NCBI RefSeq assembly: GCF_001518815.1
Contig: NZ_CP013987.1
Coordinates: forward strand, 909,001-973,000
DNA: 64,000 bases
DNA from: Pseudomonas oryzihabitans
Lineage (GTDB): Bacteria > Pseudomonadota > Gammaproteobacteria > Pseudomonadales > Pseudomonadaceae
Reading direction: 5' to 3'
Positions 1 through 11,604 of the stretch are shown here, piece after piece. How positions within the stretch are numbered: position 1 is the first letter of the stretch; each line of letters begins with the position of its first letter. Below the pieces are notes generated by a model. The model was not told the DNA's origin. It worked only from the letters and a program-made list of their open reading frames with translations, and searched no databases. A program made the translations under genes and the position numbers.

Positions 1-1467
<1,467 letters not shown>

Positions 1468-1496
1468 GAGTCGCTCCGGCCCCAGGGCCGAGCCCG

Positions 1497-1531
1497 AACC
1501 CCGGTGATCCTCGCGGACACCGGGGTTTTTT
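1497..1531 (+). terminator. Intrinsic terminator of groEL
   Basis: A perfect 10-bp inverted repeat, AACCCCGGTG at 1497-1506 and CACCGGGGTT at 1518-1527, with an 11-base loop, runs into a T tract ending at 1531. It begins 30 bases after the groEL stop and separates the chaperonin operon from colR. Confidence 0.9.
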
Positions 1532-1672
1532 GTGGCCGGCGTTTCCTGGAGGCTAGCCTTTGGTGGTCAGTATCCAGGCGGCGCGCTGGTCGCGGTCCGC
1601 GGACGCGGTTAGGCTCTGTGCCCAACAGCAAGCATGCGGGCGCCCGAAGAGCTCGCAGAAGAGGTTAGCGAC

Positions 1673-2347
1673 ATGCGTATCCTGGTGGTGGAAGACAACC
1701 GCGACATTCTCAGCAACCTGCTGGATTACCTCAGCCTCAAGGGCTACAGCGTGGACTGTGCCCAGGACGGCCTGTCCGGGCTGCACCTAGCCGCGACCGA
1801 GCATTATGATCTGCTCATCCTCGACATCATGCTGCCCGGTATCGACGGCTACACCCTCTGCCAGCGGCTGCGCCAGGATGCCCGCCGCGATACCCCGGTG
1901 ATCATGCTCACCGCGCGCGACCAGCTCGACGACCGCCTGGAGGGCTTTCGCTCCGGGGCCGACGACTATCTGGTCAAACCCTTCGCCCTGTCCGAACTGG
2001 CCGCGCGCGTCGAGGCGGTGATGCGCCGGGCCAAGGGTGGCGGCCGTCGCCAGCTGCAGGTCGCCGATCTCAGCTACGACCTGGACACCCTGGAGGTGAG
2101 TCGCGCTGGCAAGTCGCTCAAGCTCAATCCCATCGGCTTGAAGATTCTCGCCCTGCTGATGCAGAAGAGTCCCCACGTGGTGCGTCGCGAGGTCCTGGAA
2201 GAGGCGGTCTGGGGGGAGGACTACCCTGACAGCGACAGCCTGCGCAGCCATGTCCACCAATTGCGGCAGGTGATCGACAAGCCTTTCGAGCAACCGTTGC
2301 TGCGCACCATCCATGGGGTGGGCTACAAGTTGGTCGAGCAGGATTAG
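1673..2347 (+). CDS. colR: ColR, OmpR-family response regulator
   Basis: DNA-binding response regulator of the ColRS system, which in pseudomonads maintains outer-membrane integrity and controls LPS-modifying genes. Length is 224 residues. The receiver domain (about 1-120) has the acidic pair E8/D9, the phospho-acceptor D51 in LLILDIMLPG, and the LTARD and KPF motifs. The winged-helix effector domain (about 128-222) ends in the typical IHGVGYKL. I start at MRILVVEDN rather than the in-frame ATG at 1634, because homologues begin there and a GAAGAGG-like ribosome site precedes it. colS follows after 2 bases. The close match to remembered ColR proteins makes the name secure. Confidence 0.93.
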   Translation: MRILVVEDNRDILSNLLDYLSLKGYSVDCAQDGLSGLHLAATEHYDLLILDIMLPGIDGYTLCQRLRQDARRDTPVIMLTARDQLDDRLEGFRSGADDYLVKPFALSELAARVEAVMRRAKGGGRRQLQVADLSYDLDTLEVSRAGKSLKLNPIGLKILALLMQKSPHVVRREVLEEAVWGEDYPDSDSLRSHVHQLRQVIDKPFEQPLLRTIHGVGYKLVEQD

Positions 2348-2349
2348 CC

Positions 2350-3639
2350 ATGGAATATCACCTGAGCCTGTCACGCCGGATCGTCATCGCCTTCGTGCTG
2401 ATGACCTTTCTGGTCGGTGGCGTGTTTTCCCTGGGCATCGTCGCGGTGGTGCACACCGTCGAGGAGCGGCTGATCTCCACCGATCTGCACAACGAGCTGG
2501 AGCGCATGGTGCAACGCGACATGCGCCGGGGCGGCCAGCCGGTGCTGGATCCGGATATGCGCCTGTATTTCGTACCCCTCGCCGAGACGGCGCAGTTGCC
2601 CGACCGCCTGCGCGATCTGCCGCCAGGCTTCAGCGAGGTGCAAGAAGACCAGCAGTATTTCTATGCCTATGTGGCGGAGCTGGAGGGCAATCACTTCGTC
2701 CTGCTGCAGAACCAGAGCGATTTCGAGGCGCGTGAGCGACTGCTCTACAAGGTGGTGCTGGTGGGTTTCCTGATCAGCGTGGCGCTGGCCTGGCTACTCG
2801 GCTGGGCCCTGGCGCGGCGAGTGATCGCTCCGGTCGTGCGGCTGGCCCGGCAGGTGCGCCGCCGTGACCAGATTCTCGACGTCACCCCACCACTGGCGCC
2901 GGACTACGCCAAGGACGAAGTGGGCGAGCTGGCCGCCGCCTTCGACGATGCCTTCGACCGCCTGCGTGCCGCCCTGGCACGGGAGCAGCTGTTCACCAGT
3001 GATGTCAGCCACGAATTGCGCACCCCGCTGATGGTGATCCAGTCTTCTTGCGAACTGCTGGCTGCTACCCCCGATCTGCCGCCCCGAGCGACGGGGCCAC
3101 TGGAGCGCATGACCCGCGCCGGGCGGGAGATGCAGGAACTGGTACAGACCTTTCTGGCGCTCGCGCGTAACCAGGGCGACAACGACACCCAGGCGCCGCG
3201 GGCCAGCCTGGCCGCGGTGGCGCGCCGGCAGACGGCGGAGTGGCAGGCGCTGGTGGAGGCCAAGGGCCTGCAATGGCGCCTGAGCGTCGCGCCGGAGGCC
3301 GATCACTATCTCTGGCACGAGCCCTTCCTACGCTCGGTAATGAGCAATCTGTTGCGCAATGCACTGCACTACACCGAGCACGGCTATATTGCCCTCCAGG
3401 TCGGACCTACGGGCTTCGTGGTCGAAGACAGCGGGATCGGCATTCCCGAAGAGCAGCGCGAGGCGATGTTCCAGCCCTTCGTGCGCGGCGCTGGGGGGCG
3501 TGGCGAGGGCCTGGGGCTGGGTCTGTCGCTGGTCCGGCGGATCTGTCAGCTGCAGGGCTGGAGCGTGGCGTTGGGCGACAGCGACGTGGGCGGGTGCCGC
3601 TTCCAGATTTCTCTCGGCACTGACAGGATAGCGGCCTAG
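2350..3639 (+). CDS. colS: ColS, membrane sensor histidine kinase
   Basis: Inner-membrane sensor of ColRS, 429 residues. Membrane segments lie at about 10-32 and 133-155, flanking a periplasmic domain of about 100 residues. A HAMP-like region follows, then the H box SHELRTP with H221 as phospho-acceptor, and an ATPase domain with N, G1 (EDSGIGIP) and G2 (GLGLGLSLV) boxes. E126 and E129 form an ExxE motif next to the second membrane helix. As I recall, Pseudomonas putida ColS uses such a motif to sense ferric iron and zinc. The gene starts 2 bases after colR, so the two are one operon. Confidence 0.92.
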   Translation: MEYHLSLSRRIVIAFVLMTFLVGGVFSLGIVAVVHTVEERLISTDLHNELERMVQRDMRRGGQPVLDPDMRLYFVPLAETAQLPDRLRDLPPGFSEVQEDQQYFYAYVAELEGNHFVLLQNQSDFEARERLLYKVVLVGFLISVALAWLLGWALARRVIAPVVRLARQVRRRDQILDVTPPLAPDYAKDEVGELAAAFDDAFDRLRAALAREQLFTSDVSHELRTPLMVIQSSCELLAATPDLPPRATGPLERMTRAGREMQELVQTFLALARNQGDNDTQAPRASLAAVARRQTAEWQALVEAKGLQWRLSVAPEADHYLWHEPFLRSVMSNLLRNALHYTEHGYIALQVGPTGFVVEDSGIGIPEEQREAMFQPFVRGAGGRGEGLGLGLSLVRRICQLQGWSVALGDSDVGGCRFQISLGTDRIAA

Positions 3640-3649
3640 CATTACAGAA

Positions 3650-3700
3650 TTTTCACAAAGGCTTGACCGGTGTTTGACAGCGGCCTGGGTAGGGTAGCGC
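3650..3700 (+). promoter_or_regulatory. Candidate ColR-controlled promoter
   Basis: The 90-base gap between colS and the methyltransferase holds TTTTCAC at 3650-3656, followed by TTGACC at 3663-3668 and TTGACA at 3674-3679, which could be -35 elements. A GGTAGCG stretch lies about 15 bases further on. TTTTCAC matches the 3' half of the ColR site I remember from P. putida, but the 5' half (expected A, then C or G, at fixed spacing) does not fit well. No clear -10 box is seen, so this is a candidate only. Confidence 0.4.
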
Positions 3701-3729
3701 CATCTCTTTACTCCCCAGGAGTCACCGCC

Positions 3730-4416
3730 GTGAAAGCGCCCATCGACCTGCCTTTTTCGCAAAAGTACGATGCCGACCACGCCCGCCAGTACTTCCTGAA
3801 GCATCAGGATGGCCTGGCTCGCCGCCTGTCCAACTGGCGTGACCAGCAACTGGCACGCCAGGCCCTGAGCATCGCCGGCCAACCCAACCTGGTGCTGGAT
3901 CTGCCCAGCGGCGCCGGGCGCTTCTGGCCCCTGCTGGCAGAAAAGCGCAATCGCGTGATCATTGGCGCCGACTATTCGGAAAACATGCTGGCCACCGCCC
4001 GTGAACAGCAACCTCCGGAAGTCGTGGCCCGGGTAAAGGCGCTACAGACGTCGGCTTTCGCTATCGACCTGTCCGACAATTCTGTAGATTGCATTTTCTG
4101 TATGCGTTTGTTTCACCATGTGGGCGAATCAGCGGACCGTCTGGCGCTGCTGCAGGAGTTTCACCGGGTGACCCGCGACAGCGTCATTCTGTCGCTATGG
4201 GTAGACGGCAACTTCAAGGCCTGGCGCCGCCAGGCGCTTGAGCGCCGTCGGCAGGCCCAGGGCCGCGATCGTGGCGGTTACCAGAACAGATTCATCGTCG
4301 AGCGCAGCCAGTTCGAGGCAGAAGTCGCCCAGGCCGGCTTTGTCGTCGACCGGGCCCTGGATTTCCTGCCGGGCTATGCCATGTGGCGGGTCTACGTCCT
4401 GCGCAAGGCCAATTGA
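3730..4416 (+). CDS. Class I SAM-dependent methyltransferase of the ColR regulon
   Basis: Cytosolic Rossmann-fold methyltransferase of 228 residues with unknown substrate. The SAM-binding region is visible as VLDLPSGAGRFWPLL (motif I) and VIIGADYSENML (acidic ribose-binding region). VDCIFCMRLFHHV is the post-motif region typical of the Methyltransf_11 family. I take the GTG at 3730 because AGGAG lies 8 bases before it and homologues start nearby; an ATG at 3670 would add 20 residues without support. In P. fluorescens and P. putida the equivalent gene (orf222/warA) sits next to an LPS-kinase gene downstream of colRS and is ColR-activated. The same order here supports a role in LPS or envelope modification. 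Confidence 0.85.
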   Translation: MKAPIDLPFSQKYDADHARQYFLKHQDGLARRLSNWRDQQLARQALSIAGQPNLVLDLPSGAGRFWPLLAEKRNRVIIGADYSENMLATAREQQPPEVVARVKALQTSAFAIDLSDNSVDCIFCMRLFHHVGESADRLALLQEFHRVTRDSVILSLWVDGNFKAWRRQALERRRQAQGRDRGGYQNRFIVERSQFEAEVAQAGFVVDRALDFLPGYAMWRVYVLRKAN

Positions 4417-4443
4417 GGTTATTCAGAATAAGAGAGGCAGCTG

Positions 4444-5142
4444 ATGGGCGTCGTGACGCAAGGCGAACAGGGTTTCGATCGTTGGTGGAACACCGCGGGT
4501 GACTGGGTGGAAGCCCCCAACGTGCGTCGTGGCGGAGAAAGCGGCGTGCAGCGCCTGCAGCTGCCCGACGGGACTCTGGCTTACGTCAAGCGCCAGGTCG
4601 GCCATCTCTATCGCAGCTTGCGCCATCCGCTGGGGCGTCCTACCGCCCTGCGTGAGCGCGATGCGCTGATCGCCTTTCGCGACCTGGGCATCCAGGTCCC
4701 CGAATTGCTGTTCTGCGATGCCCAGCATGCTCAGGGCGGCTGGCGCGCGCTATTGGTGAGCGCCGCTCTGGAAGGCTATCAGGATCTCGATCACTGGTAT
4801 GCCGAAGGCGCTGGCCAGCAGCTCAGCGAGGCCGAACACGAGCGCTTCCTGACTACCCTGGGCGAGGTGCTGGCGCGCATGCACCGGCACCGCTGGCAGC
4901 ATGGTTGCCTCTATCCCAAGCATATTTTCGTAGCCGAGCGGCCCGGCCCTGAAGGCCGGGAGTTCTCCGTGGCACTGCTCGATCTGGAGAAATGCCGGCA
5001 GCGATTGTCACTAGACACGGCCGCTCGTCGGGATATGCTGCAATTACGTCGCCATTCGTCGTGGAACGCTGCGCAATGGCGAACTCTGCTCTACGGTTAC
5101 CACCAAGCGCTGGGACGGAAAATCAGAGGGTTGGAGCCATGA
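4444..5142 (+). CDS. InaA-family LPS kinase-like protein
   Basis: Cytosolic kinase-like protein of 232 residues, related to InaA and the WapQ/WarB protein found next to colRS in other pseudomonads; presumed to act on LPS core sugars. Visible elements are the candidate ATP lysine in LAYVKRQVG, the catalytic-loop equivalent QHGCLYPKHIFV, and the metal-site equivalent LLDLEKCRQ. A Cys sits where the catalytic Asp of the HGDLxxxxN loop would be, and a His replaces the Asn. It shares this unusual loop with the gene at 31021 in the LPS locus, so the two are paralogues. It follows the methyltransferase by 27 bases and overlaps the next small gene by 4. No biochemical function can be stated from sequence. 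Confidence 0.82.
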   Translation: MGVVTQGEQGFDRWWNTAGDWVEAPNVRRGGESGVQRLQLPDGTLAYVKRQVGHLYRSLRHPLGRPTALRERDALIAFRDLGIQVPELLFCDAQHAQGGWRALLVSAALEGYQDLDHWYAEGAGQQLSEAEHERFLTTLGEVLARMHRHRWQHGCLYPKHIFVAERPGPEGREFSVALLDLEKCRQRLSLDTAARRDMLQLRRHSSWNAAQWRTLLYGYHQALGRKIRGLEP

Positions 5143-5357
5143 CTTCACAAATTACTCGAGGTTTGCTGGTGGCGGCCTTTTGTGGGGTCACCACGTTGGC
5201 CTATGCGAGCTGGTTGCGACCGGCGGCCGTGGTCGTGGGTAGCGAAGGCCTGGAATATTGTCAGACGCCAGTTGCTCGCACCCTCACTAGCTCCAGCACC
5301 GGTAGCCAGGATCTGCTGCTGTTCCTCTTCGGCATGACCCAGACGCACAACCGCTAG
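5139..5357 (+). CDS. Small exported or membrane protein, function unknown
   Basis: A 72-residue protein whose first 25 residues form a hydrophobic segment after a short Arg-containing start (ITRGLLVAAFCGVTTLAYAS), like a signal peptide or membrane anchor. The rest is short and polar with one Cys (EYCQTP). Its ATG overlaps the TGA of the kinase gene as ATGA, with GGAG 2 bases upstream of it, so translation is probably coupled. Its place as the last gene after the ColR-type methyltransferase and kinase suggests an envelope role. I do not recognise the family. Confidence 0.7.
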   Translation: MTSQITRGLLVAAFCGVTTLAYASWLRPAAVVVGSEGLEYCQTPVARTLTSSSTGSQDLLLFLFGMTQTHNR

Positions 5358-5361
5358 GCCC

Positions 5362-5392
5362 CCAGGCGGTCAAGCGCCTTTCGCTTGCCTGG
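5362..5392 (+). terminator. Possible terminator hairpin
   Basis: A hairpin with arms CCAGG plus CAAGCG (four bases bulged) and CGCTTGCCTGG begins just after the small-gene stop. There is no T tract, so it may be only a structured 3' end. Confidence 0.35.
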
Positions 5393-5440
5393 CAAGTTCG
5401 GCATGCTGTCGATTGACCAATTAGCTGCCGAGCCCCGCCA

Positions 5441-6643
5441 ATGATGGCCGATAGTTTTTCCGAGCAGGCCGTGCAAAGCCTGCTGGACACCGATTTCTAC
5501 AAGCTCACCATGATGCAGGCCGTCCTGCACAACTATCCCAATGCGGAAGTCGAGTGGGCCTTCCGCTGCCGCAACGACGAAGACCTGCGGCCCTATCATG
5601 CGGCCATCCAGGCCGAGATCGATGCCCTCGCCGATGTCGCCATCAGCGACAGCCAGCTGGCCTTTCTCGAGCGCATTCCCTTCATCACGCCCGACTTCAT
5701 CCGCTTCCTGCGGCTGTTTCGTTTCAATCCCTCCTATGTATTCCTGGGGGAAGAAGAAGGGCGCTTCACCCTGACCCTGAAAGGCCCCTGGCTGCACCTG
5801 ATCCTGTTCGAAGTGCCGATCCTGGCGCTGATCAGCGAGGTGCGCAATCGCCAGCGCCATGCCGACCTGCCGCTGCAGGTGGCCCAGGATCAGCTCTATC
5901 GCAAGTTCGACTGGCTGGCACGGGAGGCGGGTGCCGACGAGTTGGCCGAATTCAAGATGGCCGACTTCGGTACCCGGCGGCGTTTCTCCTATGGCGTACA
6001 GGAAATGGTGGTGCGCAGCCTGAGGGACGACTTTCCCGGGCGCTTCGTTGGCACCAGCAATGTCCACCTGGCGTGGAAGCTGGGCGTGGCGCCCCTGGGG
6101 ACCATGGCTCATGAATGGCTGATGGCGCACCAGCAACTAGGGCCGCGCCTGATCGACAGCCAGATCGCCGCCCTTGATTGCTGGGTGCGCGAGTATCGCG
6201 GTCAGCTTGGCATCGCTCTGACCGATACCATCACCATGGAAGCCTTTCTGCGCGATTTCGATCTCTACTTCGCCAAGCTGTTCGACGGCCTGCGCCACGA
6301 CAGCGGCGATCCTCTGCAGTGGGCGGAAAAGGCCATCGCCCACTACCAGCAGCTGGGCATAGATCCCTTGACCAAGACCCTGGTGTTCTCCGATTCACTC
6401 AATCTGGAAAAGGCCCTCGCCCTGTTCCGCGCCCTGCGCGAGCGGATCAACGTGAGCTTTGGCATCGGCACCCATTTCACCTGTGACATCCCCGGGGTGC
6501 AGCCGATGAACATGGTACTCAAGATGAGCCGCTGCAACGGTCAGCCGGTGGCGAAGATCTCCGATGCCCCGGGCAAGGCCCAGGGCGGCGAGCCGGACTT
6601 CCTGCACTATCTGCGGCACGTCTTCCAGGTCAACGGCGCCTGA
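5441..6643 (+). CDS. pncB: Nicotinate phosphoribosyltransferase
   Basis: Cytosolic enzyme of the NAD salvage (Preiss-Handler) pathway, joining nicotinate and PRPP to nicotinate mononucleotide with ATP hydrolysis. At 400 residues it has the normal length of the bacterial PncB type. Visible family features are the N-terminal [17 protein letters not shown], the [12 protein letters not shown] region, [22 protein letters not shown] with the His expected to be phosphorylated, the [10 protein letters not shown] ribose-phosphate region, and [11 protein letters not shown]. The start has no strong ribosome site; an ATG one codon later is possible. It runs toward selO, with 27 bases between the stops. 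Confidence 0.95.
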   Translation: MMADSFSEQAVQSLLDTDFYKLTMMQAVLHNYPNAEVEWAFRCRNDEDLRPYHAAIQAEIDALADVAISDSQLAFLERIPFITPDFIRFLRLFRFNPSYVFLGEEEGRFTLTLKGPWLHLILFEVPILALISEVRNRQRHADLPLQVAQDQLYRKFDWLAREAGADELAEFKMADFGTRRRFSYGVQEMVVRSLRDDFPGRFVGTSNVHLAWKLGVAPLGTMAHEWLMAHQQLGPRLIDSQIAALDCWVREYRGQLGIALTDTITMEAFLRDFDLYFAKLFDGLRHDSGDPLQWAEKAIAHYQQLGIDPLTKTLVFSDSLNLEKALALFRALRERINVSFGIGTHFTCDIPGVQPMNMVLKMSRCNGQPVAKISDAPGKAQGGEPDFLHYLRHVFQVNGA

Positions 6644-6670
6644 AGCACGGCGCCTGGCTGGAGCCGGACT

Positions 6671-8161
<1,491 letters not shown>

Positions 8162-11100
8162 TCAGGCCTTGGATGGCTTGGGATCCTCGGCCTCCTGCTG
8201 GGCATCCCCTTCAGGTAGGAGAGGCTTTTTGCCCAGTTGTTTCTCCGCGCCGTGACGATTCTTCAGGGTGATCTCCATTTGCGGCGTGGACAGCAGGTTG
8301 ATGCCGGCCTCGCGCAACAGCTGGTCGACCCGGCGGATCAGCTCATCGGTGGCGGCGCTGCGATCGCCCAGTTCGCGCACATAGATGCGCAATTCGTGGT
8401 CCAGGGTGCTGGCGCCGTACTGGGTGACGTACAGCGAGGGCTCGGGGTCGTGCAGCACCCGCGGATTCTCCTTCACCGCCTGCATGATGAGGCGCTGCGC
8501 CTCGGCCAGGTCGCTGCCGCGATTGACGCCGAAGGTCAGCACGATGCGGGTGACGGTGTCGGTCAGCGTCCAGTTGATCAGCTGACTGGTGACGAAGGTC
8601 TTGTTCGGTACCACTACCGACTTGCGATCGGCATCGGTGATGTGGGTGGCGCGGATACGGATCTTGTTTACCGTACCGGTCACGTTGCCGATGGTGATGA
8701 GGTCGCCGACGCGTACCGGGCGCTCGAAGAGAATGATCAGGCCGGAGATGAAGTTACCGAAGATCTCCTGCAAGCCGAAACCCAGACCGACCGAGAGGGC
8801 CGTGGCCAGCCACTGCAGCTTGTCCCAGCTCACCCCGAGGGTCGCCAGGGTGGTAACGGTGCCAAAGCCGACGATCACGTAGGACAGCAGGGTGGTGGTG
8901 GCGTAGGCGCTGCCCTGGGCCAGGTTCAGGCGCGAGAGCACCAGCACCTCCAGCAGGCCGGGCAGGTTGCGCGCCAGGGCGACGGTGAGACCGGCGATCA
9001 CCAGGGCGATGATGAACACCCGCAGCGTCAGGGGCACTTGGGTGGCGGCGGCGCCGGTACCGCTGGTGTATTGGTAGAGGGTGACGTTGTCGAGGTAGGA
9101 GAACACCGCCACCACGTCGGCCCAGACCAGGTAGAGCACGCCGAGGAAGGCCAGCAGCAGGGTCAGGCGCAGCAGGCGCGAGGACTGCTGGTTGACCTGC
9201 TCCATGTCCAGGGTCGGCTCCTGCACCACCTCCAGGCCCTCGGCGTCCTCCTGCTGCGCCTGGCGCTTCTGGATGGCGCGCTGGTAGGCCAGGCGCCGTG
9301 CGGCCACGCTCAGGCCACGGGCCAGGGTGGCTTCGAGGATGATCCAGGCCATCAGCACATAGAGGGTGTCCACCAGGCGGTCAGTGAGCTTGAGCGCGGT
9401 GTAGTAGTAGCCGAACAGCACGGCGAAGAACAGCACGGCCGGGATGGCGGTGATCATCAGGCCGAGCAGCAGGCGGAAGAAGGGCAGGCGCTCGCGAGCC
9501 GTGGCGTTGAGCAAGGAGCGACCCAGCATCCAGGCCAGGCTGGCATAGGCGACGAGGACGATGAGAATGCCCAGGACGTCGTCGGCCAGCCCCGCCAGCT
9601 GGCGCTCGGCGATGGCCACCACCGCCATGAGTGCCAGGGCCAGCAACCCTACGCGCCTGACCAGCCGGCGCAGGGATTGTGCCTGGGGGCGGGCCCAGCG
9701 GAAGTGGGTTTCGGCCACGCCGCCGGAGGCCAGCAGGCGATACACCGTGTAGAACACCAGCCAGCCAGCGGCGATCTCCAGCAGCGCCGCGCCGATGGCG
9801 GCGTTGACCCCGCGTTGGTCACCTTCCAGGGTCACCCCGCCCAGCCAGAGCACCAGGCTCGCCGGCAGGCCCAGCAGGATGGTGAGCAGGATGGCCTGGG
9901 GCGTGTGCAGCTGGCTGTCGCGCTGATAGTGGCCGATGTCCTGATTGAGCTTGTTGACCCGCGCATAGAGCCGCGGGCGCTGCCAGATCAGGGTGGCGAA
10001 GGCCAGCACCAGCGGCAGCAGCAGCAGCGGCCGCTCGGCCAGGCCGACATAGAGTTCATGGACGCTGGAAGCCCAGGGAACGTCGCGCAACTGCTGCATC
10101 AGCTTGCCCGGCGCGGTCTTCACCCAGTTCCAGTCCAGCGGCTTGTTGCTGGGAATCCAGAACATCTGCTCGTCGAGGGTGCTGCGCAGGCTGCTGATGG
10201 TGCCCTGCAACTGCCGCTGGTTGAGTTGCAGATCGATGGACTCGCTGAGCAGCGCATTGAGTTCGGTGTTGAGGCGCTCCTGCAGTTCGGTACGGGTCCG
10301 GAGCAATTCGAGCAGCTGTTGGCGCAGTTGTGGTGTGGCCTTTTCCGGCGGCTGCTGGGCCAGCAGGGTGGCGACGTAGCCTTCCGGATTGGCAATCTGG
10401 GCGCGTTGCTGATTGAGTTCGAACTGGTAGAGGCGCAGGTCGGCGATGTCGTCGGTGAGGTCCTTGTTGACCTTGACCGAAGGCAGGGCCGCGCGCTGCT
10501 GGTAGAGCAGCTTGGACAACAGTACGCTGCCCTTGAGCACGCCGATCTGCTGTTCCATGTTCTCGGAGGTCTGCTTGAGCTGGTCCAGCTGCTGGCGGGA
10601 CTCGAGATTGCGCCGGTTGAGGTCGTTGAGTCGGTCGGTGGCCCTCAGCAGGTAGTCGGACAGCTGCAGGTTGAGCCCGGTCTCCTGGGACAGCACATCG
10701 TCCCCGGCGGTCTCCTGCGACTCGCGGGAGGCCTCGGCCAGGGTCTTTTCCGACTGCTGGCGGCGCTTGCCACTGATCAGCGTCTGCAGGTCCAGGGTCT
10801 CCTGCTCGTAACGCTTGACCTGCTCGGTGAAGAGTTCGCGGCGAGCGGCGCCCAGATCCTGCAGGACACTGTTGCCGGCCAGCTCCTGGCGCAGCAGCTG
10901 GACCTGGGCATTGGCAGCTGCCTGCTCCGCCAGCAATTGGCTGCGCCGTTCGGCGGTCAGGGGCTTGGCGTTCTCGCGGCCGCTCTTGAGTTGATCGGCG
11001 ATCTGCTGCAGGCGGGTCTGCAGGTTGGCGATGTCGACCTGGGCGCGCTCGGGCCGGGTCTGGGCATTGATCACGAGGCTGTTGGCCGCGTTGAGGTCAT

Positions 11101-11506
11101 CCTGCACGCTGTTGAGCGCCAGGCTGGTCTCGCTCAGCCGCTGTTCCAGGGCCTGGGGCGTGGCGCCGGCATAGCGTTGCTCGGCTGGCTTGATCGGCTC
11201 GGCGCGCAGCCGCGCCAGTTGCCGTTGGGCATCCTTGGTCTGCTGGGGTGCCTGCGCCAATTGCTGGCGCAGATCGGCCAACTGCTTGACGTACTGATCC
11301 CGCTGATCGAGCAGCTTCAGCGTCTGCTGCAGATTGTCCTGGGCGGCGCTCTGCTCGGCAGCGGGCAGCTTACGATCGGCCAGACCGTTCAGGTTCTGCT
11401 GAACCTGCTGCGCATCGGGTGGCCCGGAATCCTGAGCCACGGCGGGAAGGGCGAACAGGCAGCCGCAGAAAGCAGCGGCGCGGAGCAGAGCAGACAGGCG
11501 GTGCAT
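8162..11506 (-). CDS. mscK: Mechanosensitive channel MscK (KefA)
   Basis: Large inner-membrane tension-gated channel that releases solutes on hypo-osmotic shock. Length is 1114 residues, close to the 1120 of the E. coli protein. In order: a signal peptide ending near ALPAVAQ; a long Gln- and Leu-rich periplasmic coiled-coil region (about 25-470); a block of membrane helices (about 490-880); and the C-terminal MscS core with LQWLATALSVGLGFGLQEI, FGNFISGLIILFERPVRVGD and the vestibule (RIRATHITDADRKSVVVPN). A long open frame on the opposite strand is a codon-bias artefact. selO follows on the same strand. Confidence 0.95.
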   Translation of the reverse strand: MHRLSALLRAAAFCGCLFALPAVAQDSGPPDAQQVQQNLNGLADRKLPAAEQSAAQDNLQQTLKLLDQRDQYVKQLADLRQQLAQAPQQTKDAQRQLARLRAEPIKPAEQRYAGATPQALEQRLSETSLALNSVQDDLNAANSLVINAQTRPERAQVDIANLQTRLQQIADQLKSGRENAKPLTAERRSQLLAEQAAANAQVQLLRQELAGNSVLQDLGAARRELFTEQVKRYEQETLDLQTLISGKRRQQSEKTLAEASRESQETAGDDVLSQETGLNLQLSDYLLRATDRLNDLNRRNLESRQQLDQLKQTSENMEQQIGVLKGSVLLSKLLYQQRAALPSVKVNKDLTDDIADLRLYQFELNQQRAQIANPEGYVATLLAQQPPEKATPQLRQQLLELLRTRTELQERLNTELNALLSESIDLQLNQRQLQGTISSLRSTLDEQMFWIPSNKPLDWNWVKTAPGKLMQQLRDVPWASSVHELYVGLAERPLLLLPLVLAFATLIWQRPRLYARVNKLNQDIGHYQRDSQLHTPQAILLTILLGLPASLVLWLGGVTLEGDQRGVNAAIGAALLEIAAGWLVFYTVYRLLASGGVAETHFRWARPQAQSLRRLVRRVGLLALALMAVVAIAERQLAGLADDVLGILIVLVAYASLAWMLGRSLLNATARERLPFFRLLLGLMITAIPAVLFFAVLFGYYYTALKLTDRLVDTLYVLMAWIILEATLARGLSVAARRLAYQRAIQKRQAQQEDAEGLEVVQEPTLDMEQVNQQSSRLLRLTLLLAFLGVLYLVWADVVAVFSYLDNVTLYQYTSGTGAAATQVPLTLRVFIIALVIAGLTVALARNLPGLLEVLVLSRLNLAQGSAYATTTLLSYVIVGFGTVTTLATLGVSWDKLQWLATALSVGLGFGLQEIFGNFISGLIILFERPVRVGDLITIGNVTGTVNKIRIRATHITDADRKSVVVPNKTFVTSQLINWTLTDTVTRIVLTFGVNRGSDLAEAQRLIMQAVKENPRVLHDPEPSLYVTQYGASTLDHELRIYVRELGDRSAATDELIRRVDQLLREAGINLLSTPQMEITLKNRHGAEKQLGKKPLLPEGDAQQEAEDPKPSKA

Positions 11507-11604
11507 GCGGCAGGCGTCGGATAATGGAAAGGCGCGAGGTTAAAGCCAGGCTGCCTGGGGTGCAAGACGGCGTCCGCCAGGCCGCGAACCCTGTTCATCC
11601 ACCG

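Noticed and set aside
3670..3729. Upstream ATG for the ColR-linked methyltransferase
   Set aside because: It lacks a ribosome site and would put coding sequence over the likely promoter; the GTG at 3730 has AGGAG at good spacing.
8237..11524. A 1095-codon open frame antisense to mscK
   Set aside because: The translation is low complexity (Gln, Gly, Leu, His, Val) with no domain, and it mirrors the codon bias of the real gene. Long antisense frames are common in GC-rich DNA.
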